NCBI RefSeq assembly: GCF_000814005.1
Contig: NZ_JWLK01000007.1
Location: 1 to 64,000 of the forward strand
DNA length: 64,000 nucleotides
From: Ruegeria sp. ANG-S4
GTDB taxonomy: Bacteria; Pseudomonadota; Alphaproteobacteria; Rhodobacterales; Rhodobacteraceae
Direction of reading: 5' to 3'
Shown here: in pieces, positions 45,742 through 55,697 of the stretch
How positions within the stretch are numbered: the stretch's first letter is position 1
Layout of the letters: every line of letters starts with the position of its first letter
Translations under genes and position numbers: made by a program
Notes under the pieces: generated by a model
What the model saw: the letters and a program-made list of their open reading frames with translations, nothing else
Database searches by the model: none
What the model was told of the DNA's origin: nothing

Positions 45742-45776
45742 GGGTCACAGGTTCACGCCCAATTCAGCCAAGATAT

Positions 45777-45785
45777 TGTGGATAA
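45777..45785 (-). promoter_or_regulatory. perfect DnaA box upstream of smc
   Basis: TGTGGATAA, the reverse complement of the DnaA consensus TTATCCACA, lies 98 bp before the smc start, in a 141-bp intergenic region. A TTGACA at 45820-45825 could be a promoter -35, but no good -10 follows at standard spacing. Confidence 0.5.
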
Positions 45786-45882
45786 CTCGGCTCAATATCC
45801 CATATCCTGCGCAAGCACGTTGACACCTCCCCCATACGTTGCGCAGACTTCCTAACCATAGGAATCATACCAAGAGCAGCCC

Positions 45883-48800
45883 TTGCGCTTTAGCAAACTC
45901 AAACTGACCGGCTTCAAAAGCTTCGTGGACCCGACCGATCTGATCATCGCGGACGGGCTGACCGGAGTTGTTGGTCCCAATGGCTGCGGCAAGTCCAACC
46001 TGCTGGAAGCGTTGCGCTGGGTGATGGGCGAAAACCGTCCCAAATCGATGCGCGGCGGCGCGATGGAGGATGTGATCTTTGCCGGGGCCGCCACACGCCC
46101 GGCCCGCAACTTTGCCGAGGTTGTCCTGACGCTGGACAACTCGGAACGCCTCGCCCCGTCCGGCTTCAATGACAGCGACCAGCTTGAGATTATCCGCCGC
46201 ATCACCCGCGATGTGGGCAGTGCCTACAAGACCAACGGCAAGGATGTCCGCGCCCGCGATGTGCAGATGCTGTTCGCCGATGCCTCGACCGGGGCGCATT
46301 CGCCCGCGCTGGTGGGGCAGAACCGCATTGCCGAACTGATTAACGCCAAACCCCGCGCCCGCCGCCGCATTCTGGAAGAAGCCGCCGGGATCTCCGGCCT
46401 TTACCAACGGCGGCACGAGGCCGAGTTGAAGCTGAAAGGCACCGAAGCCAACCTGACTCGCGTCGATGACGTGCTGGAGCAACTGGGTGGGCAACTGGCG
46501 CAACTCGCCCGTCAGGCCCGTCAGGCGGCACGCTATCGCGAGATCGGCGAGCAGCTGCGTCAGGCCGAGGGCATGTTGCTTTACCGTCGCTGGAAAGAGG
46601 CCGATTTGGCCCGCCAGCAGGCCGAGGAAAAACTGCGCACTCGCATCACCGAAGCCTCCCGCGCCGAGGCCGAGGCCCGCGACGCCGCGTCCAAGCGTGC
46701 CGAGATCGAAGAGACCCTGCCACCGCTGCGCGAAGAAGAGGCCATCGCCGCCGCCGTTCTGCAACGCCAGTTGGTGCAGCGCGATCAACTCTCCGATCAG
46801 GAAGCCCGCGCGCGGCAGACGATCGAGACACTGACCGGTCGCATCCAGCAGCTTGGCAATGATATCGAACGCGAATCCGGTCTGAACCGTGATGCCGGTG
46901 AGATGATCGAACGGTTGGAATGGGAAGCCCGCGAACTTGCCAAGGCCGCCGAGGGCTATGATGAAAAGCTCGCCGAGGCCGCCGAGATCGCCCGTGAGGC
47001 TGCTGCGGTCCTGCAACAGCGCGAGGATCGTCTGGCGCAGGATACCGAGGACATGGCCCGGCTGGTGGCGCGTCACCAATCCGCTCAGCGGCTGGTCGAA
47101 GACAGCCGCAAGACGCTGGCCCGGTCCGAAAGCGAAGAAGAAAAAGCCCGCGCCGCCGTGGAAGAAGCCAAATCCGCACTGACCCGCGCAAGCGAGGCGT
47201 TCGAGGCAGCGCAGGTGGGCGAGGAAGAGGCCCGCGAAGCCGCCGAGGCCGCCGAGGACGCTTTGGCCGCGGCAGATGAGCTGCGCACCGAAACGCAGGC
47301 GCGCGAAGCCGAAGCCCGCGCACAGCGGTCAGAGGCCGAAGGCGAACTGGGCGCAATCCGTGCAGAAACCACCGCTTTGGCCAAACTGGTCGAACGCGAC
47401 ACCGCTGAGGGCGGGCAGGTTCTGGACTTGCTCCGCGTTGCCTCGGGCTATGAAAAGGCGCTGGGCGCGGCGCTGGCCGATGACCTGCGTGCGCCGTTGG
47501 TCGAAGGCGACGGCCCCTCCGGTTGGGTGCAGGTCGCGGGTTATGACAGCGATCAGCCGCTGCCCGACGGTGCCGAGCCGCTGGCGTTGCATGTCTCCGG
47601 TCCCGATCGGCTCAGCCGACGGATCGCGCAAATCGGCCTCGTGGATGCGGATCAGGGTGCGCGCCTGCAGGCTGCACTGAAACCCGGTCAGCGCCTAGTG
47701 TCGCGCTCGGGTGATCTGTGGCGCTGGGACGGATTCCGCGCTTGGGCCGAGGATGCCCCAAGCGCTGCGGCCCTGCGGTTGGAGCAACTGAACAAGCTGG
47801 AAGCCCTCAAGCAGGAACTCGCCCGCACCGAGGCGCAGGCCGAGGGTGCCCGTGCCGCGCATGAGACGCTCTCGAAGCAACTCTCTGACGTGACCGAGGC
47901 TGACCGCCGCGCGCGTGAGGCCCGTCGCGCCGCTGATCAGCGCATGGCTGAAACCGCACGTCAGCTCAGCCGGGCCGAGGCAGACCGCAATCTGGCACAG
48001 GGCAAGCTGGAAACCCTGTCGCTGGCCGTGGACCGCCACAAGGAAGACGCGATGTCCGCCCGCGCTCAACTGCGCGAGGCCGAAGGGGCCCTGACCGACC
48101 TCGGTGATCTCGACAGCGCCCGCGCACAGGTCGAGGACATCAAGCAGACCGTCGAGGCGGCCCGTATCACCATGCTGACGCACCGCTCGACCCATGACGA
48201 GTTACGCCGCGAGGGCGAGGCCCGCACCCGCCGCGGCCAGGAGGTCGCGAAAGACCTCAGCGGCTGGCGGCACCGGCTCGAGACGGCGGAAAAACGGATT
48301 TCCGAACTGGCCGAACGCAAGGAAAGCTCCGAGGAGGAGTTGACCGAGGCGATGGCCGCCCCCGGCGAAATCGCCGAGGCCCGCGAGGAACTAAACGAAC
48401 TGATCGAAACCGCCGAAGCCCGCCGCGCCGAAGCCGCTGACACATTGGCGCAAGCTGAAACGCAACAGCGCGAATGCGTGATGGCCGAACGCGAGGCGGA
48501 ACGTCTGGCCTCGGAAGCCCGCGAAAGCCGCGCAGCGGCTGAGGCGCGCTGTGACGCGGCCAAGGAAAGCGTGGTCGCCGCGGCCGAACGGATTGCCGAA
48601 GACCAGCAGCTGACCCCGAACCAACTGCTGAACCAGTTGGACACCGACCCCGACCAGATGCCGCAAGCGGACGCGCTGGAGGCTGAGGTTAACCGCCACA
48701 AACGCCAACGCGACGCCATGGGTGCGGTGAACCTGCGTGCCGAAGAAGACAGCAAAGAGGTTCAGGACGAGTTCGACACGCTGAACAGCGAAAAGTCCGA

Positions 48801-49338
48801 TCTGGAAGAGGCGATCAAGGCCCTGCGCAGCGGTATCGCCAGCCTCAACCGTGAAGGGCGCGAGCGCTTGCTGACCGCGTTTGAACAGGTGAATTCAAAC
48901 TTCGCCATGTTGTTCAAGCATCTGTTTGGCGGCGGTGAGGCTAATCTCGTCATGGTCGAAAGCGACGATCCGCTGGACGCGGGGCTTGAGATCATGTGCC
49001 AACCGCCGGGCAAGAAACTTTCGACCCTCAGCCTGCTGTCGGGCGGCGAACAGACCCTGACCGCAACCGCGCTGATCTTTGGGGTCTTCCTCGCCAACCC
49101 GGCCCCGATCTGTGTGCTGGACGAGGTTGATGCGCCGCTCGACGACGCCAACGTCACCCGGTTCTGCGACCTGCTGGACGAGATGTGCCGCCAGACCGAT
49201 ACGCGGTTCCTGATCATCACCCACCACGCGGTGACGATGGCGCGGATGGACCGGCTGTTTGGCGTGACCATGCAGGAACAGGGCGTCAGCCAACTGGTCT
49301 CGGTCGACCTCAAAAAGGCCGAGCAGATGGTCGCCTGA
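45883..49338 (+). CDS. smc: chromosome segregation protein SMC
   Basis: A 1151-aa SMC ATPase. Walker A GPNGCGKSN is at 31-39, two long coiled coils rich in Glu/Ala/Arg flank a hinge at about 515-650, and the C-terminal LSLLSGGEQTLTATAL and VLDEVDAPLDDANV form the signature and Walker B. It condenses and segregates the chromosome with ScpAB. The TTG start has only a weak ribosome site, and upstream codons give no better start. Protein and length are normal. Confidence 0.97.
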   Translation: MRFSKLKLTGFKSFVDPTDLIIADGLTGVVGPNGCGKSNLLEALRWVMGENRPKSMRGGAMEDVIFAGAATRPARNFAEVVLTLDNSERLAPSGFNDSDQLEIIRRITRDVGSAYKTNGKDVRARDVQMLFADASTGAHSPALVGQNRIAELINAKPRARRRILEEAAGISGLYQRRHEAELKLKGTEANLTRVDDVLEQLGGQLAQLARQARQAARYREIGEQLRQAEGMLLYRRWKEADLARQQAEEKLRTRITEASRAEAEARDAASKRAEIEETLPPLREEEAIAAAVLQRQLVQRDQLSDQEARARQTIETLTGRIQQLGNDIERESGLNRDAGEMIERLEWEARELAKAAEGYDEKLAEAAEIAREAAAVLQQREDRLAQDTEDMARLVARHQSAQRLVEDSRKTLARSESEEEKARAAVEEAKSALTRASEAFEAAQVGEEEAREAAEAAEDALAAADELRTETQAREAEARAQRSEAEGELGAIRAETTALAKLVERDTAEGGQVLDLLRVASGYEKALGAALADDLRAPLVEGDGPSGWVQVAGYDSDQPLPDGAEPLALHVSGPDRLSRRIAQIGLVDADQGARLQAALKPGQRLVSRSGDLWRWDGFRAWAEDAPSAAALRLEQLNKLEALKQELARTEAQAEGARAAHETLSKQLSDVTEADRRAREARRAADQRMAETARQLSRAEADRNLAQGKLETLSLAVDRHKEDAMSARAQLREAEGALTDLGDLDSARAQVEDIKQTVEAARITMLTHRSTHDELRREGEARTRRGQEVAKDLSGWRHRLETAEKRISELAERKESSEEELTEAMAAPGEIAEAREELNELIETAEARRAEAADTLAQAETQQRECVMAEREAERLASEARESRAAAEARCDAAKESVVAAAERIAEDQQLTPNQLLNQLDTDPDQMPQADALEAEVNRHKRQRDAMGAVNLRAEEDSKEVQDEFDTLNSEKSDLEEAIKALRSGIASLNREGRERLLTAFEQVNSNFAMLFKHLFGGGEANLVMVESDDPLDAGLEIMCQPPGKKLSTLSLLSGGEQTLTATALIFGVFLANPAPICVLDEVDAPLDDANVTRFCDLLDEMCRQTDTRFLIITHHAVTMARMDRLFGVTMQEQGVSQLVSVDLKKAEQMVA

Positions 49339-49391
49339 TCCCTCACCGGATCGTTATGCCACCTTTTGCGATGCCGGGATACACTGCCCGG

Positions 49392-49742
49392 ATGAGATAT
49401 ACCGTCCTGATCCTGAGCTTCGTTGCAACCCCCGCCTTGGCCACCGACTGGGCCACAAAACCCGGAGACGTCCCCCTCAGCCCGCAAGAACTTGACGCGC
49501 TGGCGGGTCAAACGCTGACCTTCTACGACGATGGCCAGTCCAGATACTCAGCCGGAGGTGCCTATTCCTACACCTACGCCAGCGGAGAATCCGCCTTCGG
49601 CACCTACACGATCGCCGAAGACGGCAGCGTCTGCATCGCCTATCGCAACGGCTTCGGCCGATGTGACCTGTACGTCCGCAGCGGCGAGCGATTGATCCTG
49701 ATCGATGAAAACGGGCACCGCTATCCGGTGCGGCCGGAGTGA
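49392..49742 (+). CDS. small exported protein, unknown function
   Basis: A 116-aa protein with a signal peptide (MRYTVLILSFVATPALA, cleavage after ALA). The mature part has a repeated beta-like pattern (LTFYDDGQSRYSAGGAYSYTYASGESAFGTYTIAEDGSVC) and two cysteines. ATG 49392 is chosen as it starts the signal peptide. It lies 53 bp after smc. The family is not recognised. Confidence 0.68.
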   Translation: MRYTVLILSFVATPALATDWATKPGDVPLSPQELDALAGQTLTFYDDGQSRYSAGGAYSYTYASGESAFGTYTIAEDGSVCIAYRNGFGRCDLYVRSGERLILIDENGHRYPVRPE

Positions 49743-49924
49743 GGCGGACACAAGCCCTCAATCACTTATTCCGACGACCGCAACGCGGACTTTGATGTCT
49801 TTGGACCAATGTCGGTTGTGCGGACCAAAAATAAGCGGCCTAATTGACGGGAAACTCTCCGTTTGCCGCTACCCTAGCTCTTAATCAGGCTCTGCCACGA
49901 AACCAAATTTGGAATAGCGCAAGG
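49743..49924. other. AT-richer gap with a hairpin and a palindrome
   Basis: A nested fold is possible at about 49838-49870 (AGCGGC/GCCGCT outside ACGG/CCGT), and a perfect CCAAATTTGG palindrome lies at 49903-49912, just before the stop of the minus-strand gene. No coding potential was seen. With the next gene and the gap after it, it forms a compositionally distinct patch. Confidence 0.4.
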
Positions 49925-50686
49925 CTACACCATTGCGCGCCACTTCGCGACGGTTTGGAGTGCAGCCTCGCGTCCAGCCTCGATCTTGACTGGATCAGTT
50001 TGCCTTGAGAGCGCATTTCTTTCTTTCCGCCCCAGAAAAAATGAAATGCGCTCACCGTTAGCGCCGGATGGGTGCGGCACGCCTTCGATAATGCGAAGAG
50101 GGTCCAGCTGGTCCTCCCGTACGAGATAACGACACGCTTCTATCACAGACGGACCAAGCGGCAGGATTAGAGCATTAGGAATCGATGCGAGTTCTGGGGT
50201 CGTGTAGCTTAGCAACTGTTGGCGTAGGAGTGTAGAGGTAGTCATCTTTGGAGATGAGCCGGTATAGTTCTTTCCGTCTTTGAACACTGGATATCGCAAT
50301 GCTGAGGCGAAGTGCACAAGATCAACGTTTGCGCCCCAGAGCGATGCGCAAGAAGCAATTCCGAACGCTTTGTTCAATCCGATCGCATCTAGCATAGCCA
50401 CGAGGTTAGTGCGCATGGGGCCGGCAAAGGAAGCGTGCGCTTTGGCGCGAGAGAGTGCAACGGCATCGCTCTCACCCGAGCGCAAAGCACGACCTACTTC
50501 GAGAATTGCAGCGTCAGCCTGTTGTTCACCTGGAGTTATGCCGAGGATTACGAGTTTGGCATCGTGGTTTACATGATCGAAAGGCGCATAGCGAACTTCG
50601 AGTGCTCCTTCCTTGGCGATCAATAGGCGCGAATCATGTACGTTTCTACAATCTGGAAGGGCATGGCGATAATACTCGAAAGTCAT
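49925..50686 (-). CDS. uracil-DNA-glycosylase-fold-like protein (accessory)
   Basis: A 253-aa cytosolic protein. LVILGITPGEQQ near 45-56 resembles the water-activating loop of UDG-family enzymes, and EGVPHPSGANGERI near 201-214 resembles their HPS leucine-loop motif. The sequence between is divergent, so glycosylase activity is uncertain. GGAG seven bases before the ATG supports the start. Its third-position usage is visibly AT-richer than its neighbours', as are both flanks, suggesting recent acquisition. It may act in DNA repair or defence. Confidence 0.55.
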   Translation of the reverse strand: MTFEYYRHALPDCRNVHDSRLLIAKEGALEVRYAPFDHVNHDAKLVILGITPGEQQADAAILEVGRALRSGESDAVALSRAKAHASFAGPMRTNLVAMLDAIGLNKAFGIASCASLWGANVDLVHFASALRYPVFKDGKNYTGSSPKMTTSTLLRQQLLSYTTPELASIPNALILPLGPSVIEACRYLVREDQLDPLRIIEGVPHPSGANGERISFFLGRKERNALSRQTDPVKIEAGREAALQTVAKWRAMV

Positions 50687-50911
50687 AGTGGGGCTCCGCT
50701 AGGTTTGTTCATCAACGCCAAGATCTTTTTGCTGCCGAGCAGCTGACTTAGTTGAAAGATCTGCGCGCACGGGTGCGTATTCTCAGCAAAGCGTGGAGAC
50801 GGCAAGCGGTTTCAAAAAAATGGAATTTCTATGCCTAGTTCGCGCGTCGTCGATGCAGTCTTTCGAGAGATCAGCGCCATCATTAAACATCGACTCTAAC
50901 CAGACATAGCG

Positions 50912-52075
50912 TTACAACCGCCCTAACAACTCCACCGTCGGCCACGCATCCGCAGGCATGCCCAGCCGCGCTTGTTCGGCCTGCACTGCCGCCCGCGTTC
51001 CGGCCCCCAGAATACCGTCGATCTTGCCCACGTCATGACCACGCGCCTGCAGTTTGGTCTGCAACTGCTTCATCTGCGCCCCGTTCAGCCCCGGTGCCGG
51101 ATTGCCCGCGTTGTAAATCTGCCCACCCTCTAGCCGGGTGCCGAAATAAGCGGCGGTCAGGACATAAACAAAGCTCTGGTTCCATTCGAAATAAACGTCG
51201 AAATTCGGATAAGCCAGAAAGGCGGGCCCTTTGTGCCCTTGCGGCAGGATCAGAGAGGCAGGAAGGTTGGCCAGCGACCCGCTGCGGGCCTGAACCCCCA
51301 TCGCCTGCCAGTCGGAAACAGGGCGCGGTTTGCCGGGACCGGACAGGGACCAGTCCATCTGCGCGGGTACCGTCACCTCCTGCAGCCACGGCTGACCCGG
51401 TTGCCAGCCCAGATGCGACAGCATCTTGGCCCCCGACATCAGCGCGTCAGGTGCAGAGGTTTTCAGTGACACCTGACCATTGCCATCGCCGTCCACGCCG
51501 TTGTCCAGAATGTCCTGCGGCAGCATCTGCACCATGCCGATCTCTCCGGCCCACGCGCCCGTGGTGCGGGCGGGATCGAAATTGCCCTGGCGGTACAGCT
51601 CGATTGCCGCGAAGATCTGCGGCCGGAACAGCTCGGGCCGACGGCAATCATGGGCCAGCGTGACCAATGCGTTGCGGGTGTTAAAGTCGCCCTGAACCGC
51701 GCCATAATCGGTCTCAAAGGCCCAGAAGGCCAGCAGCACCCCGCGCGAAACACCGTATTCCCGCTCGATCCGATCAAAGACCGCGTCATACTGGACCGAC
51801 ATCGCCTTGCCCCGGTCGATCCGGTTTTGCGAGATCAGGCGGCGCGAGAAATCGATGAAGGGTTTCTGAAACACGCCCTGCGCCCGGTCGGCCCTCAGCA
51901 CCGCACCGTCCTGCTGCACGCCATTGAAAAACCCGTTCACCGTTGTGCTGTCAAACCCGCGCTGTGCCGCTTCGGATTTCAGGCCGTTGACGAAATCGTT
52001 GAACCCGCCGCCACATTGGGCCAAGGCGGGTGAGGTCAGCAGGGTGGCAGCCACAAGGGCAGAGAAGAAACGCAT
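50912..52075 (-). CDS. lytic murein transglycosylase (MltB type) with peptidoglycan-binding domain
   Basis: A 387-aa exported enzyme. Signal peptide MRFFSALVAATLLTSPALA; a transglycosylase domain at about 25-310 with the catalytic glutamate E121 in AFETDYGAVQGD and GEIGMVQMLPQDIL; and a C-terminal peptidoglycan-binding module at about 328-385 (QLQTKLQARGHDVGKIDGILGAGTRAAV). It cleaves glycan strands forming 1,6-anhydro ends. There is no lipobox, so it is periplasmic rather than lipid anchored. Confidence 0.93.
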   Translation of the reverse strand: MRFFSALVAATLLTSPALAQCGGGFNDFVNGLKSEAAQRGFDSTTVNGFFNGVQQDGAVLRADRAQGVFQKPFIDFSRRLISQNRIDRGKAMSVQYDAVFDRIEREYGVSRGVLLAFWAFETDYGAVQGDFNTRNALVTLAHDCRRPELFRPQIFAAIELYRQGNFDPARTTGAWAGEIGMVQMLPQDILDNGVDGDGNGQVSLKTSAPDALMSGAKMLSHLGWQPGQPWLQEVTVPAQMDWSLSGPGKPRPVSDWQAMGVQARSGSLANLPASLILPQGHKGPAFLAYPNFDVYFEWNQSFVYVLTAAYFGTRLEGGQIYNAGNPAPGLNGAQMKQLQTKLQARGHDVGKIDGILGAGTRAAVQAEQARLGMPADAWPTVELLGRL

Positions 52076-52087
52076 GAAACAGGTCCG

Positions 52088-53008
52088 TCAGAAGATAAAG
52101 TTCAGCCCAACCCACACCGAGACCAGCCCAAGCGCAAGCCCCCAGATGCGCCACAGCATGTCGCATGCGCGGAAAACCTCCGCCGCGCCGATGTCGCGCG
52201 GCGCATCGCCGTTGACCCAGGCGAGGTCCCGCATCTGTCCGTCATAGCTGCGCGGCCCGGCCAGGGCGACGTTCAGCGCGCGCGCCATTGCCGCTTCGGG
52301 CCAGCCCGCGTTGGGTGAGATATGGCGGCTTGCATCCCGCACCATCTCACCCCAGCGGGCCCATTGGCCGGACAGCGCCACGATCATCACAAAGGTCAGG
52401 CGGGCGGGGATCAGGTTCAGCACATCGTCCAGCCGCGCGGCGGCCCAGCCAAAGGCACGGTATTTATCGTTGCGATAGCCGATCATGCTGTCGGCGGTGT
52501 TGACCGCCTTGTAGATCAGCAACCCCGGCAAACCCGCGACCAGGAACCAGAAGGCCGGGGCAATCACCCCGTCGCTGAGGTTTTCAGCGGCGCTTTCGAT
52601 GGCAGAGCGTGCAACCTGCGCCTCTGTCATGTCGCGCGTATCGCGCGAGACGATCATCGCAACCTGCGCCCGCCCCTCGCTCAGCGAGGCATTCAGGCCA
52701 TCGCCAACGGCCCGCACATGATCGACCAGTGACCTCTGCGCCAGCAGGATCGCGCAGATCACGATCTCGGCCACCGGACCCAGCAAGGATAACCCTCGGC
52801 CCAGCAGGTAAGCCGCCAGAACCAGCAGCAGTACAACACCAATCCCCTTGATCCGTCGCTGCTGCCCGTGGTTCAGGCGCTTGTCGAGCCACGCGATGAC
52901 AGTGCCGATCATCACCGCCGGGTGGCGTATCCGGGACCACAACCAGTCAGGCTCACCCAACGCAGCGTCCAGACAAAGCGCGCAGACCAGAACAAACGCT
53001 GTGCTCAC
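52088..53008 (-). CDS. cobD: adenosylcobinamide-phosphate synthase CobD/CbiB
   Basis: A 306-aa membrane protein with several helices. [23 protein letters not shown] is the family's N-terminal motif and [23 protein letters not shown] its core. It attaches the aminopropanol arm to cobyric acid. The GTG at 53008 overlaps the cobC stop by four bases. It lies 12 bases from the transglycosylase gene. Confidence 0.93.
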   Translation of the reverse strand: MSTAFVLVCALCLDAALGEPDWLWSRIRHPAVMIGTVIAWLDKRLNHGQQRRIKGIGVVLLLVLAAYLLGRGLSLLGPVAEIVICAILLAQRSLVDHVRAVGDGLNASLSEGRAQVAMIVSRDTRDMTEAQVARSAIESAAENLSDGVIAPAFWFLVAGLPGLLIYKAVNTADSMIGYRNDKYRAFGWAAARLDDVLNLIPARLTFVMIVALSGQWARWGEMVRDASRHISPNAGWPEAAMARALNVALAGPRSYDGQMRDLAWVNGDAPRDIGAAEVFRACDMLWRIWGLALGLVSVWVGLNFIF

Positions 53009-53970
53009 AGCGCCGCCTCCAACCGCGCCCAACCGTCCGCCGGAGGGATCCCGAGGCGCAGATAGGTTCGGGAATAGGGGAAGATACGGCTCCAGATATG
53101 CGCGCGGCCCAGCCGGGCCTGCCACGCAGCCGCGTCATCAACCTCATAGAGCCGGAATAGGCTGGTCCCACCGACCAGCCGCGCGCCCTTGGCCGTGACA
53201 AGCTGGTCCAGCCGCGCGGCCTCGTCTGCCAGACGGCTACGGGTTGCCACCGCCCAATCCGTATCCTGCAACGCTTGCGTGCCGATCCGAAGGGCAGGGC
53301 CGGAAACCGCCCAGGGCCCTGTCAGATCGTTCAGCCGCGCAATCAGGTCCGGCTCACCGATGGCGAAACCCAGCCGCAGACCGGCCAGCCCCCAGAACTT
53401 GCCAAAGCTTTTCAGCACGATCACACCGGGCCGCGCGGCCAGATGGATCAGCGAGGCTTCGGGCACCACGTCACAAAAGCTCTCGTCAATTACGGTCAGC
53501 GGGGCATCGACATCGGCTTCGCCCCACAGACGTCCATCGGGATTATTGGGGTGCACGATCACCCGCGCCTCGGCCGGGCCGGTTTCCTGCACCCGCCAAC
53601 CCTGCGCGGCAAAGGCAGCGGCGTGTTCGTTATAGGTGGGCGTGGTGATCTGAACCCGGCCTGTCGCTGCCAGCGCGGGCAGGCGCGCGATCACCGCCGA
53701 TGCGCCGGGCGCGGGCAAGATCGCGGCCCCATCGGGCACATTCCAGAACCGCCGCGCCGCATCCGACAAACGCCCGAATGCGCCGTGGTCAGGCAGGTCG
53801 CACCAGTCTGCACTTTGCAGGCCCGACACCTTGAAGGCGTGAGGATTGATGCCCGTTGAAAGATCAATCCAGTCAGCGCGATTCCCGCCGTAAGACCTGA
53901 CGGCGCAATCCAGTCCACCCCCGTGGTCACGCGCAGCACGTGGATTCAGGTTTTTGGTAGGATCAGCCAT
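53005..53970 (-). CDS. cobC: threonine-phosphate decarboxylase-like aminotransferase CobC
   Basis: A 321-aa PLP enzyme of fold type [13 protein letters not shown] near 35-46 marks CobC/CobD proteins, HPNNPDG and D162 contact cofactor, and K191 in [14 protein letters not shown] is the Schiff-base lysine. It supplies the aminopropanol (or its phosphate) precursor used by CobD. ATG 53970 with GAGGGG upstream is preferred to one eight codons earlier. The pair indicates aerobic-type cobalamin synthesis. Confidence 0.9.
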   Translation of the reverse strand: MADPTKNLNPRAARDHGGGLDCAVRSYGGNRADWIDLSTGINPHAFKVSGLQSADWCDLPDHGAFGRLSDAARRFWNVPDGAAILPAPGASAVIARLPALAATGRVQITTPTYNEHAAAFAAQGWRVQETGPAEARVIVHPNNPDGRLWGEADVDAPLTVIDESFCDVVPEASLIHLAARPGVIVLKSFGKFWGLAGLRLGFAIGEPDLIARLNDLTGPWAVSGPALRIGTQALQDTDWAVATRSRLADEAARLDQLVTAKGARLVGGTSLFRLYEVDDAAAWQARLGRAHIWSRIFPYSRTYLRLGIPPADGWARLEAAL

Positions 53971-54069
53971 TGGCCCCTCAGCCGGATTCGCCATTCTTGG
54001 CCCGGTTCAAGCGGATTTATGCCGGTTACACAAGCAAATCCGCGCGATCGGGCGTCGGCGGGGTGGGCG

Positions 54070-54084
54070 TTAACACTTTGTTAA
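54070..54084. promoter_or_regulatory. perfect CtrA-binding site (TTAA-N7-TTAA)
   Basis: The full alphaproteobacterial CtrA consensus lies 70-84 bp upstream of the receiver gene and about 100 bp from divergent cobC. CtrA controls motility, chemotaxis and gene-transfer-agent genes in Rhodobacterales. It is the only full match I found in the window. Confidence 0.6.
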
Positions 54085-54153
54085 GGAAATCACGGGATCA
54101 CGGAGCACGGGGATCGGCACCACTCACCATACCAAGTGCCGAGGTTGTTGCAA

Positions 54154-54516
54154 ATGAAAGTTCTGATTGTTGAGAGTAATCCCGACCTCGGTCGGGTATG
54201 GCGAAGGCATCTGGAAAGGCAAGGCACCGAGGTCACTCTGGTTGCCGGGCAGGAGGCTGCTATCCTTGCGCTTTACGGCACGGCCTTTGACATCATTGTG
54301 CTGGATCTGGTCTTGGAAACCGGCAGTGCGTTGGCTGTTGCGGATTTTGCCAGCTATCGCAGGCCCGAGGCGCGGGTGATCTTTGTCACCAACACCACGT
54401 TTTTCTCGGATGGATCCATCTTTGCCCACAGTCCCAATGCCTGCGCCTATGTGCAAAGCGGTACGCCGCCAGAAGATCTGGCGGCGATGGTTGAACACTA
54501 TGCAGCTGGTCGCTGA
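54154..54516 (+). CDS. stand-alone receiver-domain protein, atypical
   Basis: A 120-aa single receiver domain with no output domain. The phospho-acceptor is D51 (IIVLDLVLETG) and T79 lies at the switch position, but the acidic pocket reads VESNP and the conserved Lys of the YxxKP loop is missing (YVQSGTPPED). It may therefore be poorly phosphorylated or act constitutively. A CtrA box upstream suggests a motility or cell-cycle role. It overlaps the convergent GST gene by 19 bases. Confidence 0.8.
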   Translation: MKVLIVESNPDLGRVWRRHLERQGTEVTLVAGQEAAILALYGTAFDIIVLDLVLETGSALAVADFASYRRPEARVIFVTNTTFFSDGSIFAHSPNACAYVQSGTPPEDLAAMVEHYAAGR

Positions 54517-55487
54517 CCGCGTCCGTGCGGTTCAAGATAATCCAGCACGGGATTTGTCGGGATGATCCGGTTGGGATTAATGCTGTCGTGGCTGTAATGA
54601 TAGTGGCGCACGATGTGGTTCAGGTTCACGGTCCCCGCGACACCGGGCCATTGGTACAGTTCGCGGGTGTAAGCCCAGAGGTTCGGGTAATCGATCAAAC
54701 GCCGTCGGTTGCACTTGAAATGCAGGTGATAGACCGGATCAAATCGGATCAGGGTCGTGAAAAGCCGCCAGTCAGCCTCGGTTAACCGGTCACCCATCAG
54801 GTAGCGGTTGCTTGAAAGACGCTCCTCAAGCCAATCCAACGTGTCAAACAAGGGGTTTACCGCCGCATCATACGCCTCTTGCGTGGTGGCAAAACCGGAT
54901 TTGTAGACGCCATTGTTCACGTCCGAATAAATGCGGGTGTTGACCGCTTCGATGTCATCACGCAGTGCTTCGGGCCAATAATCGCCCGTGTTTCCGGTTA
55001 TCCCGTCGAACGCCGAATTGAACATGCGGATGATTTCAGAGCTTTCGTTCGACACGATCGTTTCCCGTTCCTTGTCCCACAGGATTGGGACAGTCACGCG
55101 ACCCGAATAGGTTGGATCAGCCTTGGTGTAGATCTGATGCGCAAACTCCAGACCATAGATCGTATCACCGGTTGCGCCGTGGTCATCCGCTTCAAAGGTC
55201 CAGCCTTGATCCAGCATGTCGGGATGCACGACAGATACCGATATATGATCGCTCAACCCTTTCAGTTCGCGAAAAACCAATGTGCGGTGCGCCCAGGGAC
55301 AGGCGTGGCTGACATAGAGATGATAGCGCCCGCTTTCGGCATTGAACCCTGCTTGTCCAGATGGTCCGGCACTGCCGTCCGCAGTTAGCCAGTTGCGAAA
55401 CTGCGCCGCCGAGCGTTTGAATGCGCCGCCCGTGGATTTGGTGTCATACCAAGTGTCGTGCCATTCACCGTCTACAAGTAGTCCCAT
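54498..55487 (-). CDS. glutathionyl-hydroquinone reductase (GST omega/xi type)
   Basis: A 329-aa protein of the S-glutathionyl-hydroquinone reductase group (YqjG/PcpF-like): catalytic C63 in SHACPWAHRTL, a long first domain with SNESSEIIRMFNSAF and the C-terminal helical domain with PNLWAYTRELYQWPGVAGTVNL. It removes glutathione from GS-hydroquinones. ATG 55487 is chosen; an earlier in-frame start adds a poorly conserved leader. Confidence 0.9.
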   Translation of the reverse strand: MGLLVDGEWHDTWYDTKSTGGAFKRSAAQFRNWLTADGSAGPSGQAGFNAESGRYHLYVSHACPWAHRTLVFRELKGLSDHISVSVVHPDMLDQGWTFEADDHGATGDTIYGLEFAHQIYTKADPTYSGRVTVPILWDKERETIVSNESSEIIRMFNSAFDGITGNTGDYWPEALRDDIEAVNTRIYSDVNNGVYKSGFATTQEAYDAAVNPLFDTLDWLEERLSSNRYLMGDRLTEADWRLFTTLIRFDPVYHLHFKCNRRRLIDYPNLWAYTRELYQWPGVAGTVNLNHIVRHYHYSHDSINPNRIIPTNPVLDYLEPHGRGQRPAA

Positions 55488-55697
55488 GCCGTTCTCCCCG
55501 TCATCGCTGGGGCAAAGATAGGCTTGAATGCTATGTCTTCCTATGCCGTCGCACGCGCATATTCCCTGCGCCGATGCACAGGTCCATCCGACCTGAACGC
55601 ACCAAACCCACATTTGATGTGAGGCAGTGTGACACGGTTCACTGGAATTTTACGATTAAAGGTTCAAAATAAGAAGCAGCCCGGGGGAGTTCGTTGG

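Noticed and set aside
45865..47079. Long minus-strand open frame opposite smc
   Set aside because: Antisense to the coding strand of smc; no start signal and a composition typical of a shadow frame.
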